Assembly (NCBI RefSeq): GCF_016862575.1
Contig: NZ_BONF01000044.1
Span: forward strand, 43,613-107,612
DNA: 64,000 nt
DNA from: Catellatospora bangladeshensis
GTDB taxonomy: Bacteria > Actinomycetota > Actinomycetes > Mycobacteriales > Micromonosporaceae
Direction of reading: 5' to 3'
The notes below the pieces were generated by a model. It made no database searches. It was not told where the DNA came from and saw only the letters and a program-made list of their open reading frames with translations. The position numbers and the translations under genes were made by a program. This document shows, piece by piece, positions 49,693 through 61,800 of the stretch. The stretch's first letter is position 1, and every line of letters begins with the position of its first letter.

Positions 49693-50991
49693 TCAGACGG
49701 CACCGGCCCGGTGCCTGCGGCGGTGGTAGAGCAGCGCCCCCGCGGTGATCACCAGCGGCCACACCAGGTACCACCCCGTGGCGGCGAGCAGGCCGACCAC
49801 CGCGACCAGCGCGACCATGGCGTGCCGCCGGGCGGCCGTGCCCTTGGGCAGCAGGCGCAGCGCGGCGGCGGTGCCCAGCCCGTACACCGCGACGAACATG
49901 CCGGTGGTGAGCAGCACCAGGGGCTCCGCGCCGGTGCCGGTGACGGCCACCGCGACCATCGCCAGGGTGGCCAGGCCCGACGTCACGGCGAGGCTGCGCC
50001 GCGGCACGTCGCCCGCGCTCGCGCCGCGGGCCAGCCAGCCCGGCAGGGCGCCGTCCCGGCCCAGCGCCGCGCCGAGCTTGGCCGCGCTGCTGTAGTAGGC
50101 GTTCATGGTGCCGAAGGTCATCAGCACCGCCGCCGCCGCGGCCAGCGCGCTCGCCGGTCCGCCGAGGCCGATCTCCAGCAGCCGGGCCAGCGGCGCGCCG
50201 GAGGTGGCCTGCGGCCCGAGCACCAGGATGCCCGCGGCGGCGACGGACAGGTAGAGCACGCCCACCACGACCACCGCGATGGTTGCGGCCCGCGGCAGGT
50301 CACGCTCGGGGCGGCGGAAGTCGGCGGCCAGGTGGGTGATCGCCTCCCAGCCGGCGAAGCTCCAGACCAGCAGCGCGGCGGCCGGTGCGATGGCGAGCCA
50401 GCCGTGCGGCGCGAACGGGCGCAGGTTGGCGGTGTCCCCGTGCGGCGCGGCGCTGAGCACGGCCGCCAGCAGCAGCGTGACCAGCACCACGGCCAGGACC
50501 AGCTGGACCCGGCCGGAGACGGTGACGCCGAAGGTGTTGACGGCGGTCACCGCCACCATGAGCGCGGCGGCGGTGAGCAGCACCGTGCGCTGCCCGCCGC
50601 CGACCGCGGCTTCGACGTACGCCCCCGCGAACAGGCCCGCCGCCGGTGCCCCGGCCGGGACGGCGAAGTAGAAGCACCAGCCGATCGCCGCCGCCGCACG
50701 GGGACCGAAGGCCAGCCGCACGTACGTGGACACGCCGCCCGCGTCAGGGTGCCGGGCGCCGAGCGCCGCGAAGGTCATCGCCAGTGGCACGGACAGCAGC
50801 ACCAGGCCCAGCCAGGCGATCAGCGAGGCGGGACCGGCGGCCTGCGCGGCCAGCGCGGGCAGCGCGATGACGCCGGTGCCGAGCACCGCGCCGACGTAGA
50901 GCGCCGCGCCCTGGGCCGTGGTGAGGCCCCGGGCGCCCGTGGCGAGGGTGGCCGGGCTGGTCGCCTGCGGCCTGGTGATCGTCTCGGTCAT
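49693..50991 (-). CDS. APC-superfamily amino acid permease
   Basis: A 432-residue protein with about 12 membrane helices. GAALYVGAVLGTGVIALPAL is the conserved first helix with the GxG substrate-binding break, and SFAGWEAITHLAADFRRPER is the sixth helix region. It likely exchanges or imports amino acids or amines. The ATG at 50991 gives a family-type start. It is divergent from a GlxA regulator gene, which may control it. Confidence 0.88.
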   Translation of the reverse strand: MTETITRPQATSPATLATGARGLTTAQGAALYVGAVLGTGVIALPALAAQAAGPASLIAWLGLVLLSVPLAMTFAALGARHPDAGGVSTYVRLAFGPRAAAAIGWCFYFAVPAGAPAAGLFAGAYVEAAVGGGQRTVLLTAAALMVAVTAVNTFGVTVSGRVQLVLAVVLVTLLLAAVLSAAPHGDTANLRPFAPHGWLAIAPAAALLVWSFAGWEAITHLAADFRRPERDLPRAATIAVVVVGVLYLSVAAAGILVLGPQATSGAPLARLLEIGLGGPASALAAAAAVLMTFGTMNAYYSSAAKLGAALGRDGALPGWLARGASAGDVPRRSLAVTSGLATLAMVAVAVTGTGAEPLVLLTTGMFVAVYGLGTAAALRLLPKGTAARRHAMVALVAVVGLLAATGWYLVWPLVITAGALLYHRRRHRAGAV

Positions 50992-51049
50992 GGGTCTACC
51001 TTGCGTTGCGGCTGGGCGGCGGAACAGTGGCAGGAATGCCGTGCTGCGA

Positions 51050-51055
51050 TAGGAT
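51050..51055 (+). promoter_or_regulatory. -10 box of the leaderless GlxA-type regulator gene
   Basis: TAGGAT ends 6 nt before the ATG at 51062. Confidence 0.55.
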
Positions 51056-51061
51056 CCTGCC

Positions 51062-52027
51062 ATGAAGCGGCATGTGGTCGCACTGGCCCTCACCGACGAC
51101 ATCCCGGTGTTCGAGCTGGCCGTGCCCTGCGAGGTGTTCGGCATCGACCGGTCCGATCTGGTGGATCCCTGGTACGAGCTGCGCCTGTGCGCCGCCGAGC
51201 CGGGCCCGCTGTCGGTGCGCTCCGGCCTGACCGTGCAGCCGCCGTACGGGCTGGAGGGCCTGGCCGACGCCGACACCGTGCTCGTCCCGGCCTGCAGCCG
51301 GATGACCCAGTGCGGGCCGCCGGACGCGCTGGTCGACGCCGTGCGGGCGGCGCACGCCCGCGGCGCCCGTATCGCGTCCATCTGCAGCGGGGCGTACGTG
51401 CTGGCCGCCTCCGGGCTGCTGGACGGCCGCCGCGCCACCACGCACTGGATGAACATGGTCGACTTCGCACACCGCTACCCGGAGGTGAAAGTGGACCGGG
51501 AGGTGCTCTACGTCGACGAGGGCGACGTGCTCACCTCGGCCGGCACCGGCTCCGCCATCGACCTGTGCCTGCACCTGGTGCGCTGCGACTTCGGCGCGGC
51601 GGTCGCCAACGAGGTCGCCCGGCGGATGGTCGTGCCGCCGCACCGCGAGGGCGGGCAGAGCCAGTTCGCCCAGCCCCTCGCCCGCGGCGACCACCGCGCC
51701 GACGACATCGCGCCGGTGCTGGACTGGGCCCGGGAGCGGCTCGGCCAGCCGCTGACGGTCGCGCAGCTGGCCGCCCAGGCGCACCTGAGCCCGCGCACCT
51801 TCGCCCGGCGCTTCCGGGACGGCCTCGGGGTCAGCCCGCTGCAGTGGATCCTGGAGCAGCGCATCCGCCTGGCCCAGGAGCTGCTGGAGACCACCGACGA
51901 GCCGATCGAGCGCATCGCCTGGCGCACCGGCTTCGGCACCGCCGTCAACATGCGCCAGCACTTCCGCCGCTTCACCTCCATCTCCCCGCACACCTACCGC
52001 CAGACCTTCCGCCGCCCGGTCCCTTGA
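51062..52027 (+). CDS. GlxA-family AraC-type regulator with DJ-1/PfpI domain
   Basis: A 321-residue regulator. The N-terminal DJ-1/PfpI fold (about 5-185) has the nucleophile-elbow cysteine in SICSGAYVLAASG; the C-terminal AraC domain (about 220-315) shows LTVAQLAAQAHLSPRTFARR and IERIAWRTGFGTAVNMRQHF. Such proteins sense small metabolites such as amines or betaines. It is divergent from the APC permease, 70 bp apart. Its TGA stop is the first three bases of a family B palindrome. Confidence 0.9.
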   Translation: MKRHVVALALTDDIPVFELAVPCEVFGIDRSDLVDPWYELRLCAAEPGPLSVRSGLTVQPPYGLEGLADADTVLVPACSRMTQCGPPDALVDAVRAAHARGARIASICSGAYVLAASGLLDGRRATTHWMNMVDFAHRYPEVKVDREVLYVDEGDVLTSAGTGSAIDLCLHLVRCDFGAAVANEVARRMVVPPHREGGQSQFAQPLARGDHRADDIAPVLDWARERLGQPLTVAQLAAQAHLSPRTFARRFRDGLGVSPLQWILEQRIRLAQELLETTDEPIERIAWRTGFGTAVNMRQHFRRFTSISPHTYRQTFRRPVP

Positions 52028-52101
52028 TCGTCCGACTTGCCAGGCACCTGTGGGTATGCGAGCGCAAGATACGCCCACCTGCCTGGCAAGTCGGACGATC
52101 A
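52025..52101. repeat. Palindromic repeat family B, copy 3, supplying two stop codons
   Basis: Arms of 22 bp (52025-52046 and 52080-52101; TGATCGTCCGACTTGCCAGG at the left) match perfectly. The element starts with the TGA of the GlxA-type gene and ends with the reverse-strand TGA of the acetyltransferase gene, so it fills the whole gap. Confidence 0.88.
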
Positions 52102-52656
52102 TGACGTGGGGGACCACTCCTCACGGAGGAGTTCGTACTCGACGTCGCCGTGCTCGCCGCCCTCGATCTGGTCGGGCCAGTCGAGGAAGAACGTGCGCAG
52201 GAAGCGCAGGCCGGTCTTCTCCATCACGCGCCGCGAGCCGGTGTTGACGGTCATCGTGTTCGCGGTTACCCGGCGCATGCCCAGCTCGGCGAAGCCCTTG
52301 TCGACCAGCGCGCGGGCGCCCTCGGTGGCATACCCCCGCCCCCACGCGGACCGGCGCAGGCGGTAGCCCAGCTCGGCGGTGCCCGGCTCGGCGGGGTCGG
52401 CGGTCAGCGCGAACCAGCCGAGGAACGCGCCGCCCGCCTTCTCGACCGCCGCCCAGCGCCCGTAGCCGGGGAACTGCTCATACTGCGCGATGAACCTCGG
52501 CAGCAGCTCGTCCCGGATCTCCTCGCGCGGAGTGGGCCGCCCGCCGTTGATGAAACGGGTGACCTCCGGATCGGCGTCGAGCTCGTAGAGCGCGTCGAGA
52601 TCGTCGGCGGTGAACCGGCGCAGGATCAGCCGCTCCGTCTCCAGGTAGTGCTGCAC
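52099..52656 (-). CDS. GNAT acetyltransferase, RimJ/RimL type
   Basis: A 185-residue acetyltransferase. It begins LETERLILRRFTADDLDALY, a RimJ/RimL-type start, and has the acetyl-CoA loop RRSAWGRGYATEGARALVD and VNTGSRRVMEKTGLRFLRTF. The acceptor may be a ribosomal protein N-terminus or a small molecule. Its stop codon is the outermost triplet of repeat family B copy 3. Confidence 0.9.
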   Translation of the reverse strand: MQHYLETERLILRRFTADDLDALYELDADPEVTRFINGGRPTPREEIRDELLPRFIAQYEQFPGYGRWAAVEKAGGAFLGWFALTADPAEPGTAELGYRLRRSAWGRGYATEGARALVDKGFAELGMRRVTANTMTVNTGSRRVMEKTGLRFLRTFFLDWPDQIEGGEHGDVEYELLREEWSPTS

Positions 52657-52764
52657 CGGCGCATCCTCGCACCTCGGTGCACCGGTGGCGAGCGAGTTGG
52701 ATGGAGAGCGGCGGGCGTCCCGTGGGAAAGACGCCCGCCGCTCGGCCGGTGGTGAGGGGTCAGG

Positions 52765-54507
<1,743 letters not shown>

Positions 54508-54565
54508 GAGATACCACCTACCTTGGGGGATGAGCAGGCTGCGTCATGTAATCGCCAACATAAAT

Positions 54566-54592
54566 TAAAGAAACCTATCAGTAAAGACACCT
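54566..54592 (-). promoter_or_regulatory. Direct repeats upstream of the chitinase gene
   Basis: On the coding strand AGGTGTCTTTA (54582-54592) and AGGTTTCTTTA (54566-54576) repeat with a 16-bp period in an unusually AT-rich stretch, 59-85 bp before the ATG. A regulator-binding direct repeat is likely. Confidence 0.6.
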
Positions 54593-54648
54593 TTCAATGA
54601 TTAACTTCGGCATGCAGTCGCTGAAGGCCGCGTGGCAGGGTGTATGGC

Positions 54649-55500
54649 ATGAATGAGCGCGTCGCACAGCTCGCCCGCCTGATGGAGCGCGGCCATGTCG
54701 CCGTGCTCAGCGGCGCGGGTCTGTCCACCGAATCGGGCATCCCCGACTACCGGGGCCCGGACGGCGTGCAGCGGCGCACCGCCCCGATGACGTACCAGGC
54801 CTTCACCCGCGAACCCGCCGCCCGGGTGCGCTACTGGGCGCGCAGCCACCTCGGCTGGCGCACCATCGCCCGTGCCTCACCGAACGCGGGGCACGCCGCC
54901 GTCGCCGCGCTGCAGCGCCAGGGCCTGCTCGGCGGCATCATCACCCAGAACGTCGACGGCCTGCACCAGGCCGCGGGCGCCACCGGCGTGGTCGAGCTGC
55001 ACGGCAGCCTGGACCGGGTGGTCTGCCTGGACTGCGGCTCGGTCACCGGCCGGCAGGAGCTGCACCGCCGACTGCACTCGGCAAACCCGGACTTCACGGC
55101 CCGGATCACCGCCGTGCACCCGGACGGCGACGTCGAGTTCGGCGACGACGAGCTGGCCGGGTTCGCCACCGTCGACTGCTCAGGCTGCCAGGTCGGCATG
55201 CTCAAGCCAGACGTGGTCTTCTTCGGCGAGACCGTGCCCGCCCCGCGCGTGCAGGAGTGCTTCGACCTGGTCGAGCGCTCGCAGCTGCTGCTGGTGCTGG
55301 GCTCGTCGCTGACCGTCATGTCCGGCCGCCGCTTCGTCATCCGCGCGGTCAAGCTCGGCATCCCCGTGGCGATCGTCAACCGCGGCGTCACCCGCTCCGA
55401 CGACCAGGCCACCCTCACCCTCGACGCCCCCCTCGGCCAGGTCCTCCCCGACCTCGTCCACCGCCTCGGCGGCCACCGCCTCACCGAATCCCTCGCCTGA
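54649..55500 (+). CDS. Sir2-family NAD-dependent protein deacylase
   Basis: A 283-residue sirtuin. AVLSGAGLSTESGIPDYRG binds NAD, ITQNVDGLHQAAG and the catalytic His in VELHGSLDRVVC follow, and the zinc site has CxxC pairs in VCLDCGS and DCSGCQ. The late VLGSSLTVMSGRR block is typical. It removes acyl groups from lysine using NAD. ATG 54649 matches the family; GTG 54640 is also open. Confidence 0.92.
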   Translation: MNERVAQLARLMERGHVAVLSGAGLSTESGIPDYRGPDGVQRRTAPMTYQAFTREPAARVRYWARSHLGWRTIARASPNAGHAAVAALQRQGLLGGIITQNVDGLHQAAGATGVVELHGSLDRVVCLDCGSVTGRQELHRRLHSANPDFTARITAVHPDGDVEFGDDELAGFATVDCSGCQVGMLKPDVVFFGETVPAPRVQECFDLVERSQLLLVLGSSLTVMSGRRFVIRAVKLGIPVAIVNRGVTRSDDQATLTLDAPLGQVLPDLVHRLGGHRLTESLA

Positions 55501-55531
55501 CACCCCGCCCGGCCCCGCCCCGCCCCGCCAA

Positions 55532-55606
55532 GATCGTCCGACTTGCCTGGCAAACGGGCGTATCTTGAGCGCGCTTTCGCCCACTTGCCGGGCAAGTCGG
55601 ATGATC
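55532..55606. repeat. Palindromic repeat family B, copy 4
   Basis: Arms GATCGTCCGACTTGCCTGG and CCGGGCAAGTCGGATGATC flank GGGCGTATCTTGAGCGCG. It lies between two convergent genes. Confidence 0.8.
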
Positions 55607-55659
55607 AAGCGGCCGGGCCGGGCCGGCGGACGGGGCGGGGCCGGGCGGGGCGGGGTGGG

Positions 55660-56904
55660 TTAGGCGGGGAGGTAGCGGTCGAGGAAGGCGTTGCGGAAGC
55701 GGCCGTCGGGGTCGAGGCGGGTGGCGAGGTCGGTGAAGTGGGGCAGGCGGGGGTACTGGGCGCGTACCGCGGCCGGGTCGACGCCGAAGAGCTTGCCCCA
55801 GTGCGGGCGGGCGCCCAGCGGGACCAGGCGGTCCTCCACCGCGGCGACCACCGGTGCGACCGCCGCGTCGTCGGCGATCCAGGTGAAGTGGAACGCGATG
55901 CTGTCGCGGCCGTAGGCGGGGCTCAGCCACAGCCGGTCGGCGGCGATGCTGCGGATCTCGGAGACCAGCAGCACCGGCGCGATCCGCGCGGCGATCCCGT
56001 CGAGCGCGGCGAACGCCTCCAGCGCCCGCTCGCGCGGCACGAAGTACTCCGACTGCAGCTCGTCGCCCGCGCTGGGGGTGAAGTCGAGCCGGAAGTGGGG
56101 CAGCCGCTCGTGCCACGGCCCCGGCTCGCCCAGCTGCTCGGTGCAGTTCACCGGCGACATGGTGACGATCGGGTGGCGCGGGCCGTCCGCGGGGCGCGCC
56201 CCGAACAGCTCCGCGGGCGGCGCGGGCTCGTCGGCGTGCTGCTTGACCCAGACCTGCTCGACGTCCGGCCCGCGCCAGCGGGTGAACAGGCTGACGCTGT
56301 ACGCCGCACCGAACACCTCCTCGAAGTGCTCCTCCAGCGACGCGCGCGGCAGGTCCTCGTAGACGCGCTGGCGTATGTCGAAGGTGGGCACCAGGTCCAG
56401 GGTCAGCGCGGTGACCACGCCGAGCGCGCCCAGCGACACCACGCTGCCGGGCAGCACGTCGCCGCCGATGGTGGTCAGCTCGCCGTCGGCGGTGACCAGC
56501 TCGATGCCGGACACGGCCGTGGCCAGGTTGCCGTTGCGGTCACCGGATCCGTGGGTCCCGGTGGCGACCGCGCCCGCGATGGAGATGTGCGGCAGCGAGC
56601 CGAGGTTGGGCAGCGCGAAACCGTGCTTGTGCAGGTGCGGGGCCAGCTCGCCGTAGCGGGTGCCGGCGGAGACGCGTACGGTCGCGCGGGCGCTGTCCAG
56701 GTCCATGACGCGTGGCAGGCGGGTGGTGGCGACCAGGTCGTACGGGGTGTCCGCGATGCGGTTGAAGGAGTGCCCGGTGCCCAGGGCCCGCACCCGGCGC
56801 GCGCCCGCGACGGCGGCGCGCAGCTCGTCCACCGTGGTGGGACGGTGCAGCCGCGCCGCGCCGAACACGACGTTGCCGGCCCAGTTGGTCACCTCAGTCG
56901 ACAT
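55660..56904 (-). CDS. Alditol (xylitol/sorbitol) oxidase, AldO-like
   Basis: A 414-residue VAO-fold flavoenzyme, close in length to AldO of Streptomyces coelicolor. VRALGTGHSFNRIADTP carries the His that links covalently to FAD; NLGSLPHISIAGAVATGTHG is the FAD-binding loop and ARPHWGKLF near the end is the AldO/aldonolactone oxidase motif. It oxidises the terminal hydroxyl of polyols with O2 to give aldose and H2O2. It is a stand-alone gene. Confidence 0.9.
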   Translation of the reverse strand: MSTEVTNWAGNVVFGAARLHRPTTVDELRAAVAGARRVRALGTGHSFNRIADTPYDLVATTRLPRVMDLDSARATVRVSAGTRYGELAPHLHKHGFALPNLGSLPHISIAGAVATGTHGSGDRNGNLATAVSGIELVTADGELTTIGGDVLPGSVVSLGALGVVTALTLDLVPTFDIRQRVYEDLPRASLEEHFEEVFGAAYSVSLFTRWRGPDVEQVWVKQHADEPAPPAELFGARPADGPRHPIVTMSPVNCTEQLGEPGPWHERLPHFRLDFTPSAGDELQSEYFVPRERALEAFAALDGIAARIAPVLLVSEIRSIAADRLWLSPAYGRDSIAFHFTWIADDAAVAPVVAAVEDRLVPLGARPHWGKLFGVDPAAVRAQYPRLPHFTDLATRLDPDGRFRNAFLDRYLPA

Positions 56905-57143
56905 GAGGGAGAGCCTAAAGGTCGTTTCTGCGAGCCTCGACGACTTCGGTCAGAGTTACGGAAGCGTTATTGCCCCTAGGCCATTCGGTGCTGTGAGAAA
57001 GCGCGGAAAAGGGGGGATAGGCGCATTCCGGCGGGTGTCGTACCGCGCGGAATGGCGGCCGAATAGGGCTCGCACAGGGGCGGTGACGTCGGCGGAGGGG
57101 GCCGGCGTCACCGCCCGGCCGGCACCATCCTGCGTGGACGGTG

Positions 57144-58550
57144 TCAGACCGCGACGCCCCCGCTCCTGATCACGTCGCGGTACCACAGCGCGCTGTCCTT
57201 GAGGGTGCGGCGCTGGGTGTCGTAGTCCACCCGGATCAGGCCGAACCGCTTGCCGTAGCCCAGCGCCCACTCGAAGTTGTCCAGCAGCGACCACACGAAG
57301 TAGCCGCGCAGATCGGCCCCGGCGCGCATGGCCTCGTGCGCGGCGGCCATATGGTCGCGCAGGTAGGCGATCCGGTCGCCGTCGCGGACCCGGCCGTCGG
57401 CGTCGACGGCATCGTCGTAGGCCGCGCCGTTCTCGGTGACGTAGAGCGGCAGCTCGGGGTAGGTCGCGTGCAGGCGCAGCAGCACCTCGCGCAGGCCGGT
57501 CGGGTCCACGGTCCAGCCCATCTCGGTGCGCGGTCCGGGCGTCTGGTGGAACGCGACGCCCTGGCTCGCCGGGTACGGCGAGGGCTCCTCGACCGGGCTC
57601 GGGGCGGCGCTGACCAGGTCGGGCGCGTAGTAGTTGACGCCCAGCGCGTCGAGCGGCGCGGCGATGACGGCCAGGTCGCCGTCGCGCACGTGCGACCAGT
57701 CGCAGACCGGTGCGGTGTCGGCCATGACGTCGGCCGGGTAGGCGCCCGTCATGATCGGGTCGAGGAAGATCCGGTTGAGCAGGCCGTCGATGCGCCGGGC
57801 GGCGTCGCGGTCGGCGGGGGAGTCCGTCAGCGGGCGCACCGCGCCCTGGTTGAGCGCGATCGACACCTGCGCGGAGGGGACCGCCGCGCGCAGCGCCTGC
57901 GCCGCGAGGCCGTGCGCGAGCAGCAGGTGGTGCGTGGCGAGCAGGCCGTCGCCGGGGCTGGTCCGGCCGGGGGCGTGCACGCCGAGGCCGTACCCGAGGA
58001 ATGCGGTGCACCAGGGCTCGTTGAGGGTGCACCACAGTTTGACCCGGTCGCCGAGCCGGTCGGCGACGGCGGCCGCGTAGTCGGCGAAGCGCAGCGCGGT
58101 GTCGCGGGCGGTCCAGCCCCCGCGGTCCTCCAGCTCCTGCGGCAGGTCCCAGTGGTAGAGCGTGGCCGCGGGCTTGATGCCCGCCCCGAGCAGCTCGTCC
58201 ACCAGCCGGTCGTAGAAGGCGAGGCCGGCCGGGTTCGCCCCGGAGCGCCCGCCGGGCTGCACGCGCGGCCAGGACACCGAGAAGCGGTACGCCGAGAGCC
58301 CGATCTCCCGCATCAGCGCGACGTCGTCGCGGTAGCGGTGGTAGTGGTCGGCGGCGACGGCGCCGGTCTGCCCGTCGACGACCCGGCCGGGCTCGGCGCA
58401 GAACGTGTCCCAGATGGACGGAGTGCGGCCGTCCTCCGCCACGGCGCCCTCGATCTGGTACGCGGCGGTCGCCGCACCCCACCAGAAGTCGGGGGGAAAT
58501 CGCAGCTCCCCGGTCTGTGCTGCGGTCGGTGCCTCGGTCTGGGCAGGCAT
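57144..58550 (-). CDS. GH1 beta-glucosidase
   Basis: A 468-residue intracellular glycosidase, no signal peptide. [20 protein letters not shown] is the GH1 start, CTLNEPWC holds the acid/base Glu, and [12 protein letters not shown] holds the nucleophile Glu. It should cleave cellobiose-, laminaribiose- or aryl-type beta-glucosides taken up by the cell. A GGAGAGCGCTCTCC box lies 75 bp before the ATG, so the LacI protein encoded at 62578 probably controls it. Confidence 0.93.
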   Translation of the reverse strand: MPAQTEAPTAAQTGELRFPPDFWWGAATAAYQIEGAVAEDGRTPSIWDTFCAEPGRVVDGQTGAVAADHYHRYRDDVALMREIGLSAYRFSVSWPRVQPGGRSGANPAGLAFYDRLVDELLGAGIKPAATLYHWDLPQELEDRGGWTARDTALRFADYAAAVADRLGDRVKLWCTLNEPWCTAFLGYGLGVHAPGRTSPGDGLLATHHLLLAHGLAAQALRAAVPSAQVSIALNQGAVRPLTDSPADRDAARRIDGLLNRIFLDPIMTGAYPADVMADTAPVCDWSHVRDGDLAVIAAPLDALGVNYYAPDLVSAAPSPVEEPSPYPASQGVAFHQTPGPRTEMGWTVDPTGLREVLLRLHATYPELPLYVTENGAAYDDAVDADGRVRDGDRIAYLRDHMAAAHEAMRAGADLRGYFVWSLLDNFEWALGYGKRFGLIRVDYDTQRRTLKDSALWYRDVIRSGGVAV

Positions 58551-58624
58551 GGGCTCCCCTTCGGTGAGCGCGGCGCGGGCTACAACGTCCCTGGCAAAGC
58601 GGGACGGCGTCCGGGAAACGGAAT

Positions 58625-58638
58625 GGAGAGCGCTCTCC
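58625..58638. promoter_or_regulatory. LacI-type operator, GH1 side
   Basis: GGAGAGCGCTCTCC is a perfect 14-bp palindrome, one of four identical copies within 5.3 kb. Confidence 0.82.
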
Positions 58639-58790
58639 GAACGAGTCTCAGGCTCCCCGGCGTACCCCTGCGATGTCAAGACCCACCCACCACCGACGGC
58701 GCGACGCGCGGACGAACCAGTCTCATGCGGACAGTTCGGCATCGCCGAGAGTCGCTGTCTTGACAGCGCGGAAACTACGGCGTAACACTC

Positions 58791-58804
58791 GGAGAGCGCT
58801 CTCC
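58791..58804. promoter_or_regulatory. LacI-type operator, multi-module glucanase side
   Basis: GGAGAGCGCTCTCC, 57 bp before the ATG at 58861. With the site at 58625 it brackets the divergent promoter region. Confidence 0.82.
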
Positions 58805-58860
58805 ATATGTCGATCCCGGCCCCCCGGCCGGACTCCCCCGTGACAACAGGCAGGAGCCCC

Positions 58861-61800
58861 ATGACCCCCGTCAGACACCGCCCGGGCGTGCGGCACATCG
58901 CCCGCCGCTGGCGGATAGCGATACCCGTCGCGGTCACCACCGCGATCTCCGCGCTCGCGCTGGTGGTCCCGTTCACCACCGCCAGCGCCGCCGACACCCT
59001 GATCTCGCAGGGCAAGCCCGTCACCGCCTCCTCGGTCCAGGGTGCCGACCTGGCCGCGGCGTACGCGGTCGACGGCAACTCCGGCACCCGCTGGGGCAGC
59101 CAGTGGAGCGACCCGCAGTGGATCCGCGTCGACCTCGGCGCGACCGCCTCCATCAGCCAGGTCGTGCTGGAGTGGGAGGGCGCCTACGGCCGCTCCTTCC
59201 AGATCCAGACCTCCAACGACGACGCCAACTGGACGCCGGTCTACACGACCACCACCGGCACCGGCGGCACGCAGACCCTCGCCGTCACCGGCAGCGGCCG
59301 CTACGTGCGGATGCACGGCACGGTGCGCAGCAGCGGCTACGGCTACTCGCTGTTCGAGTTCAAGGTCTACGGCTCGTTCGGCCCGACCCCGAGCCCGAGC
59401 ACCAACCCCGGCAGCTGCGGCACCACGAACGTGGCGCAGGGCAAGACCGCGACGGCCTCGTCGGTCGAGAACGGCGGCACGCCCGCCTCCGCCGCGGTCG
59501 ACGGCAACGCCGGCACCCGCTGGTCCAGCGCGGCCAGCGACCCGCAGTGGCTCCAGATCGACCTCGGCAGCACGCAGAGCATCTGCAAGGTCGTGCTGCA
59601 GTGGGAGGGCGCGTACGCCACCGCGTTCCAGGTGCAGACCTCGGCCACCGGCACCGGCGGCTGGACGGATCTCTACGGCACCACGACCGGCACCGGCGGC
59701 ACGCAGACGCTGACCGTCGGCGGCAGCGGCCGCTACCTGCGCGTGTACGGCACCGCCCGCGCCACGGGCTGGGGCTACTCGCTGTGGGAGGTGCAGGTCT
59801 TCGTGGGCGGCACCCCGCCGTCGCCGAGCACCTCGCCGAGCACCTCGCCCAGCCCGTCCGGCCCCTGGACCACGGTGTGGGAGGACAACTTCGACGGCGC
59901 GGCGAACACCTCGCCGAGCGCCGCGAACTGGCTGCTGCGCACGGGTACGCAGTACCCCGGCGGCGCGGCGAACTTCGGCACCGGTGAGATCGAGACCGCG
60001 AGCGCGTCGACCGCCAACGTCTACCTGACCGGCGACGGCAAGCTCAACATCAAGGCGATCCGGGACGGCGCCGGCAACTGGACCTCCGGCAAGCTGGAGA
60101 CCCAGCGCACCGACTTCGCCCCGCAGCCCGGCCAGCTCACCCGCTTCTCGGCGGTCATCCAGCAGCCCAACGTGGCCAACGGCCTGGGCTACTGGCCCGC
60201 GTTCCGGTCCACCGGCGCGGCGTACCGCGGCAACTACAACAACTGGCCGGGTGTCGGCGAGACCGACATCATGAGCGGCGTCAACGGCCGCAGCCAGCTC
60301 TCGCAGACGCTGCACTGCGGCACGGCGCCCGACGGGCCGTGCGGCGAGTACAACGGGCGCACCTCGGGCCTGGCCAGCTGCACCGGCTGCCAGACCGGGT
60401 TCCACGAGTACGCGCAGGTCATCGACCGCACCAAGACCGACGAGGAGATCCGCTTCTACCTCGACGGCGTGCAGACCTGGGTGGTGCGGGAGAGCCAGGT
60501 CGGCGTGGCCGCGTGGCAGGCCGCCGTGCACCACGGCTTCTACCTGCGGCTCGACCTCGCGATCGGCGGCCTCTACGCCAACGCGATCGCCGGGGAGACG
60601 GTGCCGACGCCGGAGACCACCTCCGGCGGCGTCATGGCCGTGGACCGGGTCACCGTGTCCCGGCAGACCGGCACCACGCCCACCGCGATGACCGACCCGG
60701 CGGTCCCGGCCGGGCCGAGCGTCGTGCGGGTCACCGGCAGCCAAGGCAACTGGCAGCTCCAGGTCAACGGCGCGCCGTACCTGGTGAAGGGCCTGACCTA
60801 CGGCCCGCCGCAGGGCGCGGCCGACGGCTACATGCGCGACCTGAAGAACATGGGCGTCAACACCATCCGCACCTGGGGCGTGGACGACACGCAGACCCCG
60901 GTGCTGCTGGACACCGCCGCCCGGCACGGCATCAAGGTGATCGTCGGGCACTGGCTCAACCAGGGCGCCGACTACGTCAACGACACCGCGTACAAGAACA
61001 GCGTCAAGGCCGAGATCGTGGCCCGGGTCAACACGCTCAAGAACCGCCAGGGCGTGCTGATGTGGGACGTCGGCAACGAGGTGCTGCTGACGATGCAGGA
61101 CTTCGGCCTGCCGGCCGCCGAGGTCGAGGCGCGGCGCAACGCGTACGCCGCGTTCGTCAACGAGGTCGCGGTGGCGATCCACGCCGCCGACCCGAACCAC
61201 CCGGTGACCTCGACCGACGCCTGGGTCGGCGCGTGGCCGTACTACAAGAACCACTCGCCCGCGCTGGACATCTACGGCATCAACTCCTACGGCGCGGTCG
61301 GCGGCCTCAAGCAGGCGTGGATCGACGGCGGCTACACCAAGCCGTACGTGCTCACCGAAGGTGGCCCCGACGGCGAGTGGGAGGTCCCCAACGACGCCAA
61401 CGGCGTGCCCACCGAGCCCACGGATCTCGCCAAGCGCGCGCAGTACACGGCGAGCTGGAACGCGATCCTCAGCCACCCCGGCGTGGCGCTCGGCGCGACC
61501 GAGTTCCACTACGGCCTGGAGAACGACTTCGGCGGCGTCTGGCTGAACACGCTGACCGGCGGCTGGCGCCGGCACGGCTGGCACGCGCTCAAGCAGGCGT
61601 ACTCCGGCACGGCCTCGGCCAACACCCCGCCGGAGATCATCAGCATGGTGATCGGCAGCCCCGGCGCGATCCAGGCCGGCAAGACGTTCACGCTGTACGT
61701 CGGCGCGAGCGACCCGCAGGGCGACCTGATCCGCTACAACCTGATGCTCAGCAACAAGCACATCAACGGCAACCGCGGCTTCGACAACGTCCGGTTCACC

